From Clostridia bacterium (GTDB lineage: Bacteria; Bacillota; Clostridia; Oscillospirales; CAG-272), in assembly GCA_017451735.1 (NCBI GenBank), contig JAFTNU010000040.1, positions 23,744 through 87,743 of the forward strand: a DNA stretch of 64,000 nt. The letters are read 5' to 3'. Under the pieces are notes generated by a model. That model was not told the DNA's origin. It saw only the letters and a program-made list of their open reading frames with translations, and made no database searches. The position numbers and the translations under genes are program-made. Numbering within the stretch: position 1 is the stretch's first letter; each line of letters begins with the position of its first letter. Below, one piece after another: positions 49,828 to 59,669 of the stretch.

Positions 49828-51003
49828 CTACAGCATCAGCGGAGGAACCGTGGCCAGCTCCGCAGGGGTCACCGAGCCCGGCAGACAGAGGGCATAAAGT
49901 CCGTGGGCAATCGCCGACAGGCGCCGTGCCCGTGCGGCGTGCGCCCCCAGAGAGACCGCATCCGCGGGCTTGGTTACCACGGGTACGGTACGCGTTTTTC
50001 GGGTCTCTGCAAGGAAAGCGCGCCCCCGCTCGTTGGCACCCAGCAAGCGCAGATAGGCGGGAGCCGCGAGAAGATCCTCACGGGTCACACCCGCCAGCAA
50101 ATAGAGTAATCCCCGACGGATCCTGCCGTCGGTATATTTTTTTGTTGCAGCGGCGCGGCAAAGGCTTTGATAGTCGGTCGCCTCTTCTGCGGCGCGGCAA
50201 AGGCGCTCCAAAAGTCCGCCGCCGCAATCCGCGATATCGAAATCGGCGGTTTTCCCCCCCGTTCCGGCACTTTTACCGTTACAAGTGCGCAAGCATGCCA
50301 GCATGGGCGCGCCCAGCCTTGCGGTATCGGCAATCCCCCACCGTGCCACGGCTTTTTGAAAGATCTCACGTACTTCTACAGGGAGACCGTCACAAATTTC
50401 CGCACCCGTGTGTAATTTTTCACGCAAGGCGGTGGCCGACGGATATTCCTTTTCCGGGTCGGTGTCATGGTATCCCGCCCCTACGCGCAAAACGGGATAC
50501 AGGGTCATTTTGTCGCCACGCCCATGCACGGCCCGGGCGTATTCCAGGGCAAGAATATCATTGGGCGGAATGCGCACATCCCCCAAAGCATCGAAATAAA
50601 TCGCGGCATCCCCCTTATTTTTCGCACCGTTTGCCACCTTTTCGATAAAGTCCCGTTTCATGGTCTGCTCTGCAGCGGCAATCAATGCGGGGGCATTGGC
50701 GCTCTCACTCCCAAAGGCCAAGGTATCCACACCAAGCCCCTCCAGTGCCCGTACCCCCGCGGTAGCAAAATAGCGTGCAGAGCCCGCCGCATATGGAAAG
50801 GGGAGCTCCAGTACCAGGTCGGCTCCCGCCGCCAAGGCCATGGCGGCACGGGAAACGGGAGGCAGGATCGCCGCCTCTCCGCGTTGCGTAAAATGGCCGC
50901 TCATCAGGCAAATAACAGTCTCCGCCCCCCGCACGCAGTCCAGAAGATACTTATGGCCTGCGTGAAAAGGATTATATTCGCAAATAATACCAACGTGTTT
51001 CAT
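49828..51003 (-). CDS. tmcAL: tRNA(Met) cytidine acetate ligase
   Basis: TmcAL forms N4-acetylcytidine at the wobble base of elongator tRNA-Met from acetate and ATP. It is the former YlbM family of Firmicutes. The protein starts MKHVGIICEYNPFHAGHKYLLD, the nucleotidyltransferase HxGH signature. The late ATKKYTDGRIRRGLLYLLAG is the family tRNA-binding signature. The 391 residues are of normal length. I set the start at ATG 51003 behind AAAAGAGGGAAC. It is divergent from ackA; acetate, the ackA product, is the TmcAL substrate. Confidence 0.93.
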   Translation of the reverse strand: MKHVGIICEYNPFHAGHKYLLDCVRGAETVICLMSGHFTQRGEAAILPPVSRAAMALAAGADLVLELPFPYAAGSARYFATAGVRALEGLGVDTLAFGSESANAPALIAAAEQTMKRDFIEKVANGAKNKGDAAIYFDALGDVRIPPNDILALEYARAVHGRGDKMTLYPVLRVGAGYHDTDPEKEYPSATALREKLHTGAEICDGLPVEVREIFQKAVARWGIADTARLGAPMLACLRTCNGKSAGTGGKTADFDIADCGGGLLERLCRAAEEATDYQSLCRAAATKKYTDGRIRRGLLYLLAGVTREDLLAAPAYLRLLGANERGRAFLAETRKTRTVPVVTKPADAVSLGAHAARARRLSAIAHGLYALCLPGSVTPAELATVPPLML

Positions 51004-51069
51004 GTTCCCTCTTTTCTTTCCGTCCGCCGCCACCGCAGTGAATTTTTGGAAAAATCCTTCAAAATCGTA

Positions 51070-51098
51070 TTGAAAAGGCAAGGCCTTTGTGTTATACT
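51070..51098 (+). promoter_or_regulatory. promoter of ackA
   Basis: TTGAAA (51070-51075), 17-nt spacer, TATACT (51093-51098). Confidence 0.8.
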
Positions 51099-51143
51099 AT
51101 ATTTGTATATTCTAATTTGATCTATATTATCAGGAGGACAATT

Positions 51144-52373
51144 ATGAAAGTACTGGTTGTAAACGCAGGATCCAGTTCTTTGAAGTATCAGCTTCTCGAG
51201 CCCGATACCGGCACCCTGTTTGCCAAAGGCATTTGCGAGAGCATTGGTACCGCAGGCGCCATGATCAGCCATGAGCAGGTGCTCAAGAGCAAGAAGATCA
51301 AGGATCAGCCTCACCCCATGGAGACCCACGCCGTTGCCCTGCAGCTGGTGGTGGATATGTTGCTTGACAAGGAGTACGGTTGCATCAGCAGCATGGACGA
51401 GATCGAGGCGGTCGGGCATCGTGTGGTCCACGGCGGAGCCTTCTTCTCCGAATCCGTATTGCTGAATGACGATGTGCTCAAAAAGCTCAGGCTGTGCCAC
51501 GATTTCGCGCCTCTGCACACCCCTGCCCATATTCAGGGCATCCAAGGGTGTCTGGCGGTCATGCCCGACAAGCCCCAGGTGTTGGTATTCGATACCGCTT
51601 TCCATCAGACCATGGCTCCCGAGGCCTATATCTATGCCCTGCCCTATGAGCTGTACGAAAAGTACGGCGTCCGCCGTTACGGCGCGCACGGCACCTCCCA
51701 TCGCTTTGTCGTGGGTGAAATGTGCAAGATCCTGGGCAAGACCGAGGGCACCAAGATCGTGACCTGCCATATTGGTAACGGCTCCTCCATCTCCGCCGTA
51801 AAGGATGGCAAGGTCATGGACACCTCCATGGGCTTTACCCCTCTTGCGGGCGTGGAAATGGGCACCCGTTGCGGTGATATCGATCCCGCGCTGGTCCCCT
51901 ATATGATGGAAAAGCTGAACCTGGACGGCCCCGGCGTCAACCAGCTGATGAACAAGCAGTCCGGCTTCCTCGGTGTTTCCGGCATCTCTCACGACTCCCG
52001 TAAGCTGGAGGCCGCAGTGGCCAACGGCCCCTCCGATCCCAACTACGAGCGCGCCAAGCTGGCCGTGGACATTCTCAAGCTGCAGATCAAGAAATACATC
52101 GGCGCTTACGCCGCCGAGATGAACGGCCTTGACGCTGTGGTCTTTACCGCAGGTGTGGGCGAGAACAACTTCCGTCTGCGTGAGATCGTCTGCGAGGATA
52201 TGGACTACTTTGGCATCAAGATCAACAAAGAGGTCAACAACGCGGCCCATCATCAGCCCAACATCGTCAAGCTCTCCACCGATGATTCTAAGGTCGGCGT
52301 CTACCTGATTCCCACCAACGAGGAGCTGGTCATCGCAAGAGATACCGCGGCTCTGGTGGCAGCGCAGAAATGA
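51144..52373 (+). CDS. ackA: acetate kinase
   Basis: It converts acetyl phosphate and ADP to acetate and ATP, the main energy-yielding step in acetate-forming fermenters. At 409 residues it is slightly above the usual 400. The opening VLVVNAGSSSLKYQL, RRYGAHGTSHRFV (catalytic His/Arg region), VTCHIGNGSSISAV and MGFTPLAGVEMGTRCGDIDP are all present. ATG 51144 follows AGGAGGACAATT. It is monocistronic with its own promoter and two terminators. No pta neighbour is seen here. Confidence 0.97.
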   Translation: MKVLVVNAGSSSLKYQLLEPDTGTLFAKGICESIGTAGAMISHEQVLKSKKIKDQPHPMETHAVALQLVVDMLLDKEYGCISSMDEIEAVGHRVVHGGAFFSESVLLNDDVLKKLRLCHDFAPLHTPAHIQGIQGCLAVMPDKPQVLVFDTAFHQTMAPEAYIYALPYELYEKYGVRRYGAHGTSHRFVVGEMCKILGKTEGTKIVTCHIGNGSSISAVKDGKVMDTSMGFTPLAGVEMGTRCGDIDPALVPYMMEKLNLDGPGVNQLMNKQSGFLGVSGISHDSRKLEAAVANGPSDPNYERAKLAVDILKLQIKKYIGAYAAEMNGLDAVVFTAGVGENNFRLREIVCEDMDYFGIKINKEVNNAAHHQPNIVKLSTDDSKVGVYLIPTNEELVIARDTAALVAAQK

Positions 52374-52392
52374 TCCGATCTCAATTATAACA

Positions 52393-52426
52393 CAATGCGG
52401 CACTTTTCGCAAGTGCCGCATTGTTT
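52393..52426 (+). terminator. terminator of ackA
   Basis: CAATGCGGCACTT pairs with AAGTGCCGCATTG around TTCGC, followed by TTT. Confidence 0.85.
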
Positions 52427-52449
52427 CGAAAGAACAGAATGATCATGAA

Positions 52450-52484
52450 GCAGAAGCCCGCACCGGCTTCTGCTATCTTTTTTA
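52450..52484 (+). terminator. second hairpin terminator after ackA
   Basis: GCAGAAGCC (52450-52458) pairs with GGCTTCTGC (52465-52473), followed by TATCTTTTTT. It backs up the first terminator before the gpmI promoter. Confidence 0.8.
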
Positions 52485-52503
52485 ACAAAATTCACTCCCC
52501 CCC

Positions 52504-52532
52504 TTGAAATCGAGGGCAAAAACCGATATAAT
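52504..52532 (+). promoter_or_regulatory. promoter of gpmI
   Basis: TTGAAA (52504-52509), 17-nt spacer, TATAAT (52527-52532). Confidence 0.8.
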
Positions 52533-52573
52533 AGTTATGTATGGAAATTTTTCTTTTGAAAGGATCTGAAAAT

Positions 52574-54229
52574 ATGGCAAAGCTTGCTTCTCTCTCCAAC
52601 TTTTCCGGTGTCAAGGGCCCCGTCGTCACCATCGTGATGGACGGTGTCGGCCTGGCCCCCGACGGCCCCGGCAACGCCGTTAAGAACGCCTACACCCCCA
52701 ATCTGGATCGTCTGATGGCCGACTACCCCATGGTCGCACTCCGTGCCCACGGTACCGCTGTCGGTCTGCCCTCCGACGATGATATGGGCAATTCCGAGGT
52801 GGGCCACAACGCCCTTGGTGCGGGTCAGGTCTTTGCACAGGGTGCAAAGCTGGTCTCCAACTCCATCGAATCGGGCAAGATGTTTGAAAGCGCCACCTGG
52901 CAGGAGCTGATCGGCGGCGTGAAGAAAAACGGCTCTACGCTGCACTTCCTGGGCCTCTTTTCCGACGGTAATGTCCACTCCCATATCGACCACCTGAAGG
53001 CTATGCTGGTGCAGGCAAAGAAGGAAGGCGTTTCCCGCGTACGTGTACACATTCTGATTGACGGCCGCGATGTGGGTGAGACCTCGGCTTTGGAATATAT
53101 CGATCCCTTTGAGACATTCCTGGCAGATCTCAATGATGCCACCTTTGATGCAGCCATCGCCAGCGGCGGCGGTCGTATGAAGATCACCATGGACCGTTAT
53201 GAGGCCGATTGGAGCATGGTCGACCTTGGCTGGAAGACCCATGTGCTTGGCGAGGGCCGTCAGTTTGCCTCCGCCGCTGAGGCTGTCAAGGCATACCGTG
53301 CCGAGTACGGCGTCATCGACCAGGACCTCCCCCCCTTCGTCATTGCCAAGGACGGCAAGGCGCTTGGCACCATCGAGGATGGCGACAGCGTGATCTTCTA
53401 TAACTTCCGCGGTGACCGCTCCATCGAGATCTCCAAGGCCTTTGACGGCGGTGACGATTTTGACAAGTTTGACCGTGTACGCGTCCCCAAGGTCATTTAC
53501 GCCGGCATGCTGGAGTATGACGGCGACCTGCACATTCCGAAAAAGTACCTGGTGGCTCCCCCCGAGATCACCAATACCATGGGTGAATACCTTGCAAACA
53601 CCGGTGTTTCTCAACTTGCCATTTCCGAGACGCAGAAATACGGCCATGTGACCTACTTCTGGAACGGTAACAAATCCGGCAAGTTCTCCGAAGCGCTTGA
53701 GACCTATATTGAGGTTCCCTCCGACGTGGTTCCCTTTGAGCAGCGCCCCTGGATGAAGTGCGCCGAGATCACCGACAAGCTCATTGAGTGCCTGGAATCG
53801 GGCAAGTACAAATATCTGCGCGTCAACTTCCCCAACGGCGACATGGTAGGTCACACCGGCTCTCTTGCCGCTACCCGTTGCTCGATGGAGGCTCTTGATC
53901 TGCAGTTGGGCAGATTGCTCCCCGTCATTGACAAGCTGGGCGGTGTGGCGCTGATCACTGCCGACCACGGCAACGCCGATGAAATGTATGAGGTGGACAA
54001 GAAGGGCGCCCCCAAGACCGACAAGGCAGGTCACTACAAGGCCAAGACCAGCCACACGCTGAACAAGGTGCCCTGCATCATCTATGACAACACGCCTGCA
54101 AAGGATGCCTACACCGTGAAGGCCGACGAGGGCAAGTTTGGCCTCTCCAACGTGGCGGCAACCATGGTCAACCTGATGGGCTACGCCGCCCCCGAAATGT
54201 GGGACGAGAGCATCATCGAGGTCAAGTAA
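52574..54229 (+). CDS. gpmI: 2,3-bisphosphoglycerate-independent phosphoglycerate mutase
   Basis: This glycolytic enzyme interconverts 3- and 2-phosphoglycerate and depends on manganese. It belongs to the alkaline-phosphatase superfamily. VVTIVMDGVGLAPDGPGNAV holds the first metal Asp. DDDMGNSEVGHNALGAG carries the catalytic Ser. VHSHIDHL, GRDVGETS, VNFPNGDMVGHTG and ALITADHGNADEM give the remaining ligands. At 551 residues it is slightly longer than the usual 510. ATG 52574 follows AAAGGATCTGAAAAT. It is monocistronic. Codon bias is strong, as for a highly expressed gene. Confidence 0.96.
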   Translation: MAKLASLSNFSGVKGPVVTIVMDGVGLAPDGPGNAVKNAYTPNLDRLMADYPMVALRAHGTAVGLPSDDDMGNSEVGHNALGAGQVFAQGAKLVSNSIESGKMFESATWQELIGGVKKNGSTLHFLGLFSDGNVHSHIDHLKAMLVQAKKEGVSRVRVHILIDGRDVGETSALEYIDPFETFLADLNDATFDAAIASGGGRMKITMDRYEADWSMVDLGWKTHVLGEGRQFASAAEAVKAYRAEYGVIDQDLPPFVIAKDGKALGTIEDGDSVIFYNFRGDRSIEISKAFDGGDDFDKFDRVRVPKVIYAGMLEYDGDLHIPKKYLVAPPEITNTMGEYLANTGVSQLAISETQKYGHVTYFWNGNKSGKFSEALETYIEVPSDVVPFEQRPWMKCAEITDKLIECLESGKYKYLRVNFPNGDMVGHTGSLAATRCSMEALDLQLGRLLPVIDKLGGVALITADHGNADEMYEVDKKGAPKTDKAGHYKAKTSHTLNKVPCIIYDNTPAKDAYTVKADEGKFGLSNVAATMVNLMGYAAPEMWDESIIEVK

Positions 54230-54236
54230 TGATAAA

Positions 54237-54270
54237 GGGAGAGGACCCTTTTGCAAAAGGGTCCTCTCCC
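54237..54270. terminator. perfect 34-bp palindromic terminator after gpmI
   Basis: GGGAGAGGACCCTTTTG is followed directly by its exact reverse complement, 8 nt beyond the stop codon. Confidence 0.85.
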
Positions 54271-54444
54271 TCTCATTTTCCGCATCCGCAGAAAATGATT
54301 CACCCACACCCCGAAAACCTTTAAAAAATATTGAATTTCGGTCATTCCAATATATATATGTAATATTCCAATTTTAAAAATGATACATTCTAAAATCAAA
54401 GAATGAATTTCGTCTATTTTTCTAAAATAATACGCCTTCATTCA

Positions 54445-54483
54445 AAAATCCCCCTGTCACATTTCGCCGACAGGGGGATTTTG
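54445..54483. terminator. terminator of flippase gene
   Basis: AATCCCCCTGTC pairs with GACAGGGGGATT, flanked by A5 and T4. It lies next to the stop codon of the minus-strand flippase. Confidence 0.85.
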
Positions 54484-54485
54484 GA

Positions 54486-55940
54486 TTATTCATCCCGCTT
54501 CTTTTTTAAGAAGAACGCAAAGATCGGATCGCGAGTCACAAGCAACAGTATACCGTACACGGCCACACAAGGCAATACGATCAGCAGAATACCGAGGATA
54601 CCGTTGGGTGCCACACGGGAAATGGCATATCCCACACCACCCATGATGGCAGAAAACACACCGTAACGCAGTAAAAGTCCCAGTACGGGGAGCACACGGA
54701 TCTCACGCCGCACAAAGACAAACTGCAAAGCGGTGACGGTCAGCTCCGCCACCACAGATGCAACAGCGGCCCCCAGAGCGGCACTGCGGCGGATCAGGAA
54801 GAAGTTTAACACCACGTTGACGGCCGCCCCTGCCAATACGGAAAAGGTCAACAGCTTTTCGCGCCCCGTGGGCACCAGATACTGGATGCCGATGACATTA
54901 CTGCACCCAAGGATGGGAAACATCAGTGACAACACCGTAATAATGGGGATGACAGGCTCAAAGCCAGGGCCATAGAACACAGGCACAAAACGGGAAAGGA
55001 TCAGCGTGACTCCCACGGCCAGGGGAAGCCCCAAGGCAAACACCAGACGGAAGGAACCGTGAATCAGCGGGTAAACCTCCTCCCTCCGATCGCTCCTCCA
55101 GAGCACCGCCACCCGGGAGGCCATGACTGCCCCCAGTGAGGTGACCAACGCCACCAGCACCTTGATCAGCTTCTGACTTTGCTCATAATAACCGTTTTCA
55201 AAATCGGAGCCTGTGATCAGACCGATCATGGTCTTATCCAACACCGTATAGATCTGAATGGCAAACTGAGAGGCGAACAGCGCCAATGCAGGTAGCAGAT
55301 GATACAGCAGTCGCAACCGCAGGCCCCGCGGGCGTACGATGTAACGGCGCAGGCCCCACCAGGAAAGGATATTTCCCAACATCAGCGAGGCACAATAAAG
55401 ACAGACATAGATCACAAGATCCTCTTTATCCTTGACAAAGAGGAAGATGCAAAGCATGGCCACCACACGTCCCACGGTCGTGCAGGCGGCGATGGGGCCG
55501 AAATCCTCCATGCCCTGATAAAACCAGGTGATATCCACGGCCACAGTCAGAATCTCGATGGCGGCCACCGTGTAAAGGATGGGCGACACCGAGCGCGGCA
55601 TGATGGTCAAGCAGTACACCAGGGTCGCCAGTGCGGCGCCCACGGCACGGAAAATCAGAATTTCAAAAAAGAGGCGACTGCGCTCCACAGGTTGATCCTT
55701 TGCACGGGCGATCTGCCTTTGCCCGTAAAGCGTCGTTCCCAGTGCCGCGAACAGGGCAAAGTACGAAACGATGGATTGGGCAAAGGAATATTTACCGATA
55801 CCATCTGCCCCCAGCACGCGTGAAAGATACGGCGTGGTGATCAAAGGCAGTGCAATGGCAACGATCTGATAGATCAGATTAAAGATGTAATTCTGTGCAA
55901 AAGATTTTTCCCGCGGGGCGCCCCGCGCGCCTAACATCAT
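54486..55940 (-). CDS. oligosaccharide flippase family (Wzx-like, MOP superfamily)
   Basis: This polytopic membrane protein has about 12-14 helices. IALPLITTPYLSRVLGADGIGKYSFAQSIVSYFALFAALGTTLYGQR is the hallmark N-terminal region of polysaccharide flippases. It moves lipid-linked sugar units across the membrane for surface polysaccharide synthesis. The start is uncertain. The ATG pair at 55940 gives MMLGARGAPREKSFAQNY but no clear ribosome site; the frame is open to a TTG at 55982, which lies in a hairpin. Nearby genes for a DUF4422 protein and GT8 fit a surface-glycan locus. Confidence 0.88.
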   Translation of the reverse strand: MMLGARGAPREKSFAQNYIFNLIYQIVAIALPLITTPYLSRVLGADGIGKYSFAQSIVSYFALFAALGTTLYGQRQIARAKDQPVERSRLFFEILIFRAVGAALATLVYCLTIMPRSVSPILYTVAAIEILTVAVDITWFYQGMEDFGPIAACTTVGRVVAMLCIFLFVKDKEDLVIYVCLYCASLMLGNILSWWGLRRYIVRPRGLRLRLLYHLLPALALFASQFAIQIYTVLDKTMIGLITGSDFENGYYEQSQKLIKVLVALVTSLGAVMASRVAVLWRSDRREEVYPLIHGSFRLVFALGLPLAVGVTLILSRFVPVFYGPGFEPVIPIITVLSLMFPILGCSNVIGIQYLVPTGREKLLTFSVLAGAAVNVVLNFFLIRRSAALGAAVASVVAELTVTALQFVFVRREIRVLPVLGLLLRYGVFSAIMGGVGYAISRVAPNGILGILLIVLPCVAVYGILLLVTRDPIFAFFLKKKRDE

Positions 55941-55979
55941 CGACCGATGGGAAGCGAGCATTCCTTCCCATCGGTCAAG
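55913..55979. other. palindromes around the flippase start
   Basis: CGCGGGGCGCCCCGCG (about 55914-55929) is a perfect palindrome inside the first codons. GACCGATGGGAAG/CTTCCCATCGGTC (about 55939-55977) forms a long hairpin just upstream. They may limit translation or serve as a terminator of the upstream DUF4422 gene. Confidence 0.45.
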
Positions 55980-55997
55980 CAACTTGCATCAAACATA

Positions 55998-56750
55998 TTA
56001 TCCCTTTACTTTATCTAATAATGCGCGACAAACGGTTTTGGCCGACAGCTCGGTGCTGGCATACCATTTCTCACAAACGCGCAGCTTTTGGTGGTGCACC
56101 CATACATGGAGCAGCCGCTCGCCCAAATACCCGAAGATCCGCTTTTGCACAGGGTCATAACCGCTGATGTCGGTCTGCGCCTCCACAAAAGCAAGCACCG
56201 AAAACAACCATTCGCAATAGGCGTCCGCCTTTTCCTTGGGCATGATGAACATATTACACTGATGGGTTCTGTGCATCGCCATGACCTCATCGAACGAAGC
56301 CAGGTAGTCGGGATACAGCTCCTCCAGAGCACGGCGGGTGGTTTGCAGATCCTTTTCAAAATGATTGGCGATGTAATGCTCCCCCACGCTCTTGCGCCCC
56401 AAGTGGACACGTCTCGGTAGGATGATATCATACTCCGAAAGGATCTTTTCAATCTGCTCGGGTGTCAGCACCCGACGCAATTTGCGGTCTAAGGGGCGGG
56501 AGGAAAAATAACGGCGGTAATGGCAAAGGCCCACCACATCGGCTTGGACGTTCTTCCAGGCCCAATAAAGGCCCGTCAGCTCGCAATAGCTCGGATTCTT
56601 TTCGGAAATATGATCGCCTGTGTTATCCCGCAAGAAGCCCAAGGGCTCCTTGCCCTCGCTCCCCACCTGCAGGGGGCGATAGATAGACGCCAAGCGTTCG
56701 GACGGTGTAAATTTTTTATGCGCCGCCACATAGATCTGAATATCGGCCAT
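55998..56750 (-). CDS. DUF4422 capsular polysaccharide / glycosyltransferase-like protein
   Basis: This 250-residue cytoplasmic protein opens with IQIYVAAHKKF and continues LGFLRDNTGDHISEKNPSYCELTGLYWAWKN and VGLCHYRRYFSS, the characteristic DUF4422 segments. It is usually annotated as a capsular polysaccharide glycosyltransferase. The family shares the GT-A-like context of surface-glycan loci, but the reaction is unproven. Start ATG 56750 follows GGAGGAATGATT. It lies 20 nt downstream of the large membrane protein, in one transcript with it and the flippase. Confidence 0.85.
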   Translation of the reverse strand: MADIQIYVAAHKKFTPSERLASIYRPLQVGSEGKEPLGFLRDNTGDHISEKNPSYCELTGLYWAWKNVQADVVGLCHYRRYFSSRPLDRKLRRVLTPEQIEKILSEYDIILPRRVHLGRKSVGEHYIANHFEKDLQTTRRALEELYPDYLASFDEVMAMHRTHQCNMFIMPKEKADAYCEWLFSVLAFVEAQTDISGYDPVQKRIFGYLGERLLHVWVHHQKLRVCEKWYASTELSAKTVCRALLDKVKG

Positions 56751-56770
56751 AATCATTCCTCCATTCGGGA

Positions 56771-58444
56771 TTATTTTGCCAAGAAGCGGAAGAAGAAAGT
56801 GCTTTGATAGGTAACGGAAGTGAAATTGCGTGCCGCGCCCTCCCGCTCGCCCGTGAAGATCTGATTGAAGGTATAGATCTTGTCATTGACCACATTCAGC
56901 TTGCCCGCGGTGCCCACCGCCCAGAATCCGTTTCCAAAATCCCGCATAGCCGTGACCGAGCCTATCAAGAGCGCCACGATCAGAACCACACACAAGACTC
57001 GCCCGACACGCAGCTCACGGGTAAGGTCATGCCGTAAGGTTAAGGCCTCTTCGTGCTCAAACAAAAATTTAACCGAAAGAAGCATCAGAATAAACACGGT
57101 GGGAATCGATGCGCGCATGCAGAAATCGAAATCGGTGCCGATGCTGAAAAGCGGACAGAACACCGCGCAGAAAAAGGCCGCACGGTAAAGCAACTCGCCG
57201 CGATAGGTGTATCCGAGAATGGCCAGGTAAACGCCGCTTTCCAAGAGGAACGCAAACAGATAGTGACGGTTGATATCGGGATTGAACAATGCCCAGATAC
57301 CAAGGAACAGACAAAGCACCGCCCCGGCGCCTGCATAATACCATTCCTTATTCCGGCGGGAAAGCAGAAGTGCTCCCACGGCCGACAGTACACCCAAAAG
57401 CAGTAAAAGAACGATAGCCAAAAGATCGGTCTCTACCCGTTGCAGAGTTTGCTCGGCAGATATGGCCATGTTGGAGATATAATAACTGAACCACATGGGT
57501 AGCAAAACGCAGACAGCCACCAGATTTTGCGGGGTAAAGATCTCAAAAAGCAGTAAACGTACCGTTTTTTCGCGTACCGCGTGCCAAATGCGCACGGCAA
57601 GAACCGCCGCCATATAAATGGCAAGCCCAACACAGGGGAGCGGCGCGCTGGCAGCGCAAAGCACCAACAAAAAGGCGTAGCTGCGCAAGGATTTCTCATG
57701 CAGGAAGCAGATCACCGTCAACCATGCGGGAATGGCTTGATTGAAAACCCACCCAAGGCAGGCCGCCATCGAGGTAAATTGATACGGCGTCCACCACTCG
57801 AAATGATACGGAATCCCGACGCCACACATCCATTGACAAAACACACCTACAATATCAAGACCGCTGAAGCCGATGATCACGGCCAATGCAACGGCGAAGC
57901 GCTTTGTCGTATGCGCGCGCACATAAAGCAGGATCAGCAGGATGATCACATACAGATTGAGGATGGACCACAAAAGCAAAGCGATATTGCCCACGGCAAA
58001 GGAGACAGCCATGCCGCCACCGCACACAAGAGCCAATTTGCCAAACAATGCGGCAGGTAACCAGAAGCCGATATAGTACACCAAGGCCGAATTCGGCACA
58101 TCGTAGATCACAGGCCAGTCGTAACGGATAAGATCACGAAAAATGGCATTGCGCGCCCCCCAGTCGCTTGTCTGAAAATAGAGATTTCCCAGACCTGAAA
58201 GATAGCACCAAAGGGCAACCACTCCAAGAAGTATCAGGCATTTGCGCATCGACAGCTGCAGGGTATAGGATCCCTCCGTGTCACGCAAATTCTCGCCACG
58301 TATGGCAAAAAAGTACGCTCCGCCCACCAGCAGTGCCAGTGGGATGCCGATCCATAGCTTGAGAAAGCCCAGTGCAAAGATGCAGGTCGGCAATGCCAAC
58401 AGGAGGTATGCGATTTTTTTGAGCTTTGAATACGAAACGACCAT
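56771..58444 (-). CDS. polytopic membrane protein of surface-glycan locus (DUF6056-like)
   Basis: This 557-residue protein has about 12 membrane helices and no soluble enzymatic domain except loops. An early outer loop YFQTSDWGARNAIFRDLIRYDWPVIYD holds the Asp-Trp/Arg-Asp motifs often seen in GT-C-type glycosyltransferases that use lipid-phosphate sugars. A GT-C transferase or polymerase (Wzy-like) is the best guess; the family assignment is tentative. The start at the ATG of MVVSYSKLKK (58444) has GGAAGGGTG upstream. It is the first gene of the three-gene minus-strand unit and divergent from the GT8 gene. Confidence 0.7.
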   Translation of the reverse strand: MVVSYSKLKKIAYLLLALPTCIFALGFLKLWIGIPLALLVGGAYFFAIRGENLRDTEGSYTLQLSMRKCLILLGVVALWCYLSGLGNLYFQTSDWGARNAIFRDLIRYDWPVIYDVPNSALVYYIGFWLPAALFGKLALVCGGGMAVSFAVGNIALLLWSILNLYVIILLILLYVRAHTTKRFAVALAVIIGFSGLDIVGVFCQWMCGVGIPYHFEWWTPYQFTSMAACLGWVFNQAIPAWLTVICFLHEKSLRSYAFLLVLCAASAPLPCVGLAIYMAAVLAVRIWHAVREKTVRLLLFEIFTPQNLVAVCVLLPMWFSYYISNMAISAEQTLQRVETDLLAIVLLLLLGVLSAVGALLLSRRNKEWYYAGAGAVLCLFLGIWALFNPDINRHYLFAFLLESGVYLAILGYTYRGELLYRAAFFCAVFCPLFSIGTDFDFCMRASIPTVFILMLLSVKFLFEHEEALTLRHDLTRELRVGRVLCVVLIVALLIGSVTAMRDFGNGFWAVGTAGKLNVVNDKIYTFNQIFTGEREGAARNFTSVTYQSTFFFRFLAK

Positions 58445-58551
58445 TTTCTCACACCCTTCCGCAAACTGATAAAACCCCACTGTATCAATTCATTATATCA
58501 CCATTTGGCCTTTCTGTCAATATGACCGCCGATTTCACCCCTCGCCCTTCC

Positions 58552-58580
58552 TTGACAAATGAACGGTACCATGCTATAAT
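58552..58580 (+). promoter_or_regulatory. promoter of GT8 gene
   Basis: TTGACA (58552-58557), 17-nt spacer, TATAAT (58575-58580), both perfect consensus. Confidence 0.85.
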
Positions 58581-58658
58581 GTTAATGTAGTCGAGTCTCA
58601 ATAGGTCAAACTCAGTTTCAAAAGTCAAATATCATTCACATGCAAAGGATTTTTTCAA

Positions 58659-59669
58659 ATGAAATCATTGAGTATTTTATACGCCTGCGACGAAAATTAC
58701 GCACCGTGGGCAGGGATATCCATGTGTTCTCTGTTTGAGAATAACAAGGAATTGCCCGAGCTGACGGTGTATTGCGTGGTCGATCGGGTCAGCGAAGGCT
58801 CCCGCGAAAAAATGGCAACGCAGGCAGAGCGTTATGGCAGAGAGCTGATCTTTGTGGACGCCGCCGCCATCATCGAGCAGATCAAGGCACTGCATATTCC
58901 CTCCTACCGCGGCTCCTATACCACCAATTTTCGCCTATTTTTTCACACCTTTGTCCGCGAAAACACAGAACGGTTGCTCTATATCGATTGCGACACCCTG
59001 GTGACCGGTTCTCTTTTGCCCCTGGCAGAGCTGGACATGGGCGACAAGGTCATCGGTGTGGTACGGGATGCGCTGACGGTGCAATATAAGCTTTTATTGG
59101 GGATGTCCCCCGATGACCTCTATTTCAACGCGGGCATCTCACTGATCAACATTCCCGAATGGAACAGGCAGCAGATCACCGAAAAAATGCTGGATCACAT
59201 ACAGAACGTGCGGGCACGGTACTGCAATCCCGATCAGGATCTTTTGAATCTGGTGCTCAAGGGGCGTACTTATCTGCTCTCCCCTGCCTACAATCTCCAG
59301 CCCCACCACATGGCCTTTCCCGACAAAACCTATTTCGCCGTCTATCGCCCGACCGCTTACTACACACACGAGGAATTGGAGGCGGCGCGACAGCATCCGG
59401 TGATCATTCACGCCTATCGATTCATCGGGGATTTTCCCTGGCACAAGGGAAATAAGCACCCCGTTAACGACCTCTTTGATGAATATACCGAGAAATCCCC
59501 CTGGAAGGGCCTTGTAAAGAAGCCATCTGGCGGCGGTCTTATTTTCAAAATTGAAAAACTGATGTACACCCTGCTTTCTCGTCGTCTTTTTCTCTCCTTC
59601 TTCCGCCGGTTCACTTTCCGACAGTTTCAGAAAAAGAACGCAGTTCTATCCAAAAACGAAACAAAATAA
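58659..59669 (+). CDS. glycosyltransferase family 8
   Basis: This 336-residue retaining glycosyltransferase of the LgtC/glycogenin type opens ILYACDENYAPWAGISMCSLFENN. It has the metal-binding DxD in LLYIDCDTLVTGSL and the late AYRFIGDFPWHKG (His/Gly-Lys) motif. The C-terminal 50 residues are basic and amphipathic (KKPSGGGLIFKIEKLMYTLLSRRLFLSFFRRF), a membrane-association region as in LgtC. It adds galactose or glucose to a surface glycan, most likely together with the neighbouring flippase unit. It has a long leader of about 70 nt. Confidence 0.93.
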   Translation: MKSLSILYACDENYAPWAGISMCSLFENNKELPELTVYCVVDRVSEGSREKMATQAERYGRELIFVDAAAIIEQIKALHIPSYRGSYTTNFRLFFHTFVRENTERLLYIDCDTLVTGSLLPLAELDMGDKVIGVVRDALTVQYKLLLGMSPDDLYFNAGISLINIPEWNRQQITEKMLDHIQNVRARYCNPDQDLLNLVLKGRTYLLSPAYNLQPHHMAFPDKTYFAVYRPTAYYTHEELEAARQHPVIIHAYRFIGDFPWHKGNKHPVNDLFDEYTEKSPWKGLVKKPSGGGLIFKIEKLMYTLLSRRLFLSFFRRFTFRQFQKKNAVLSKNETK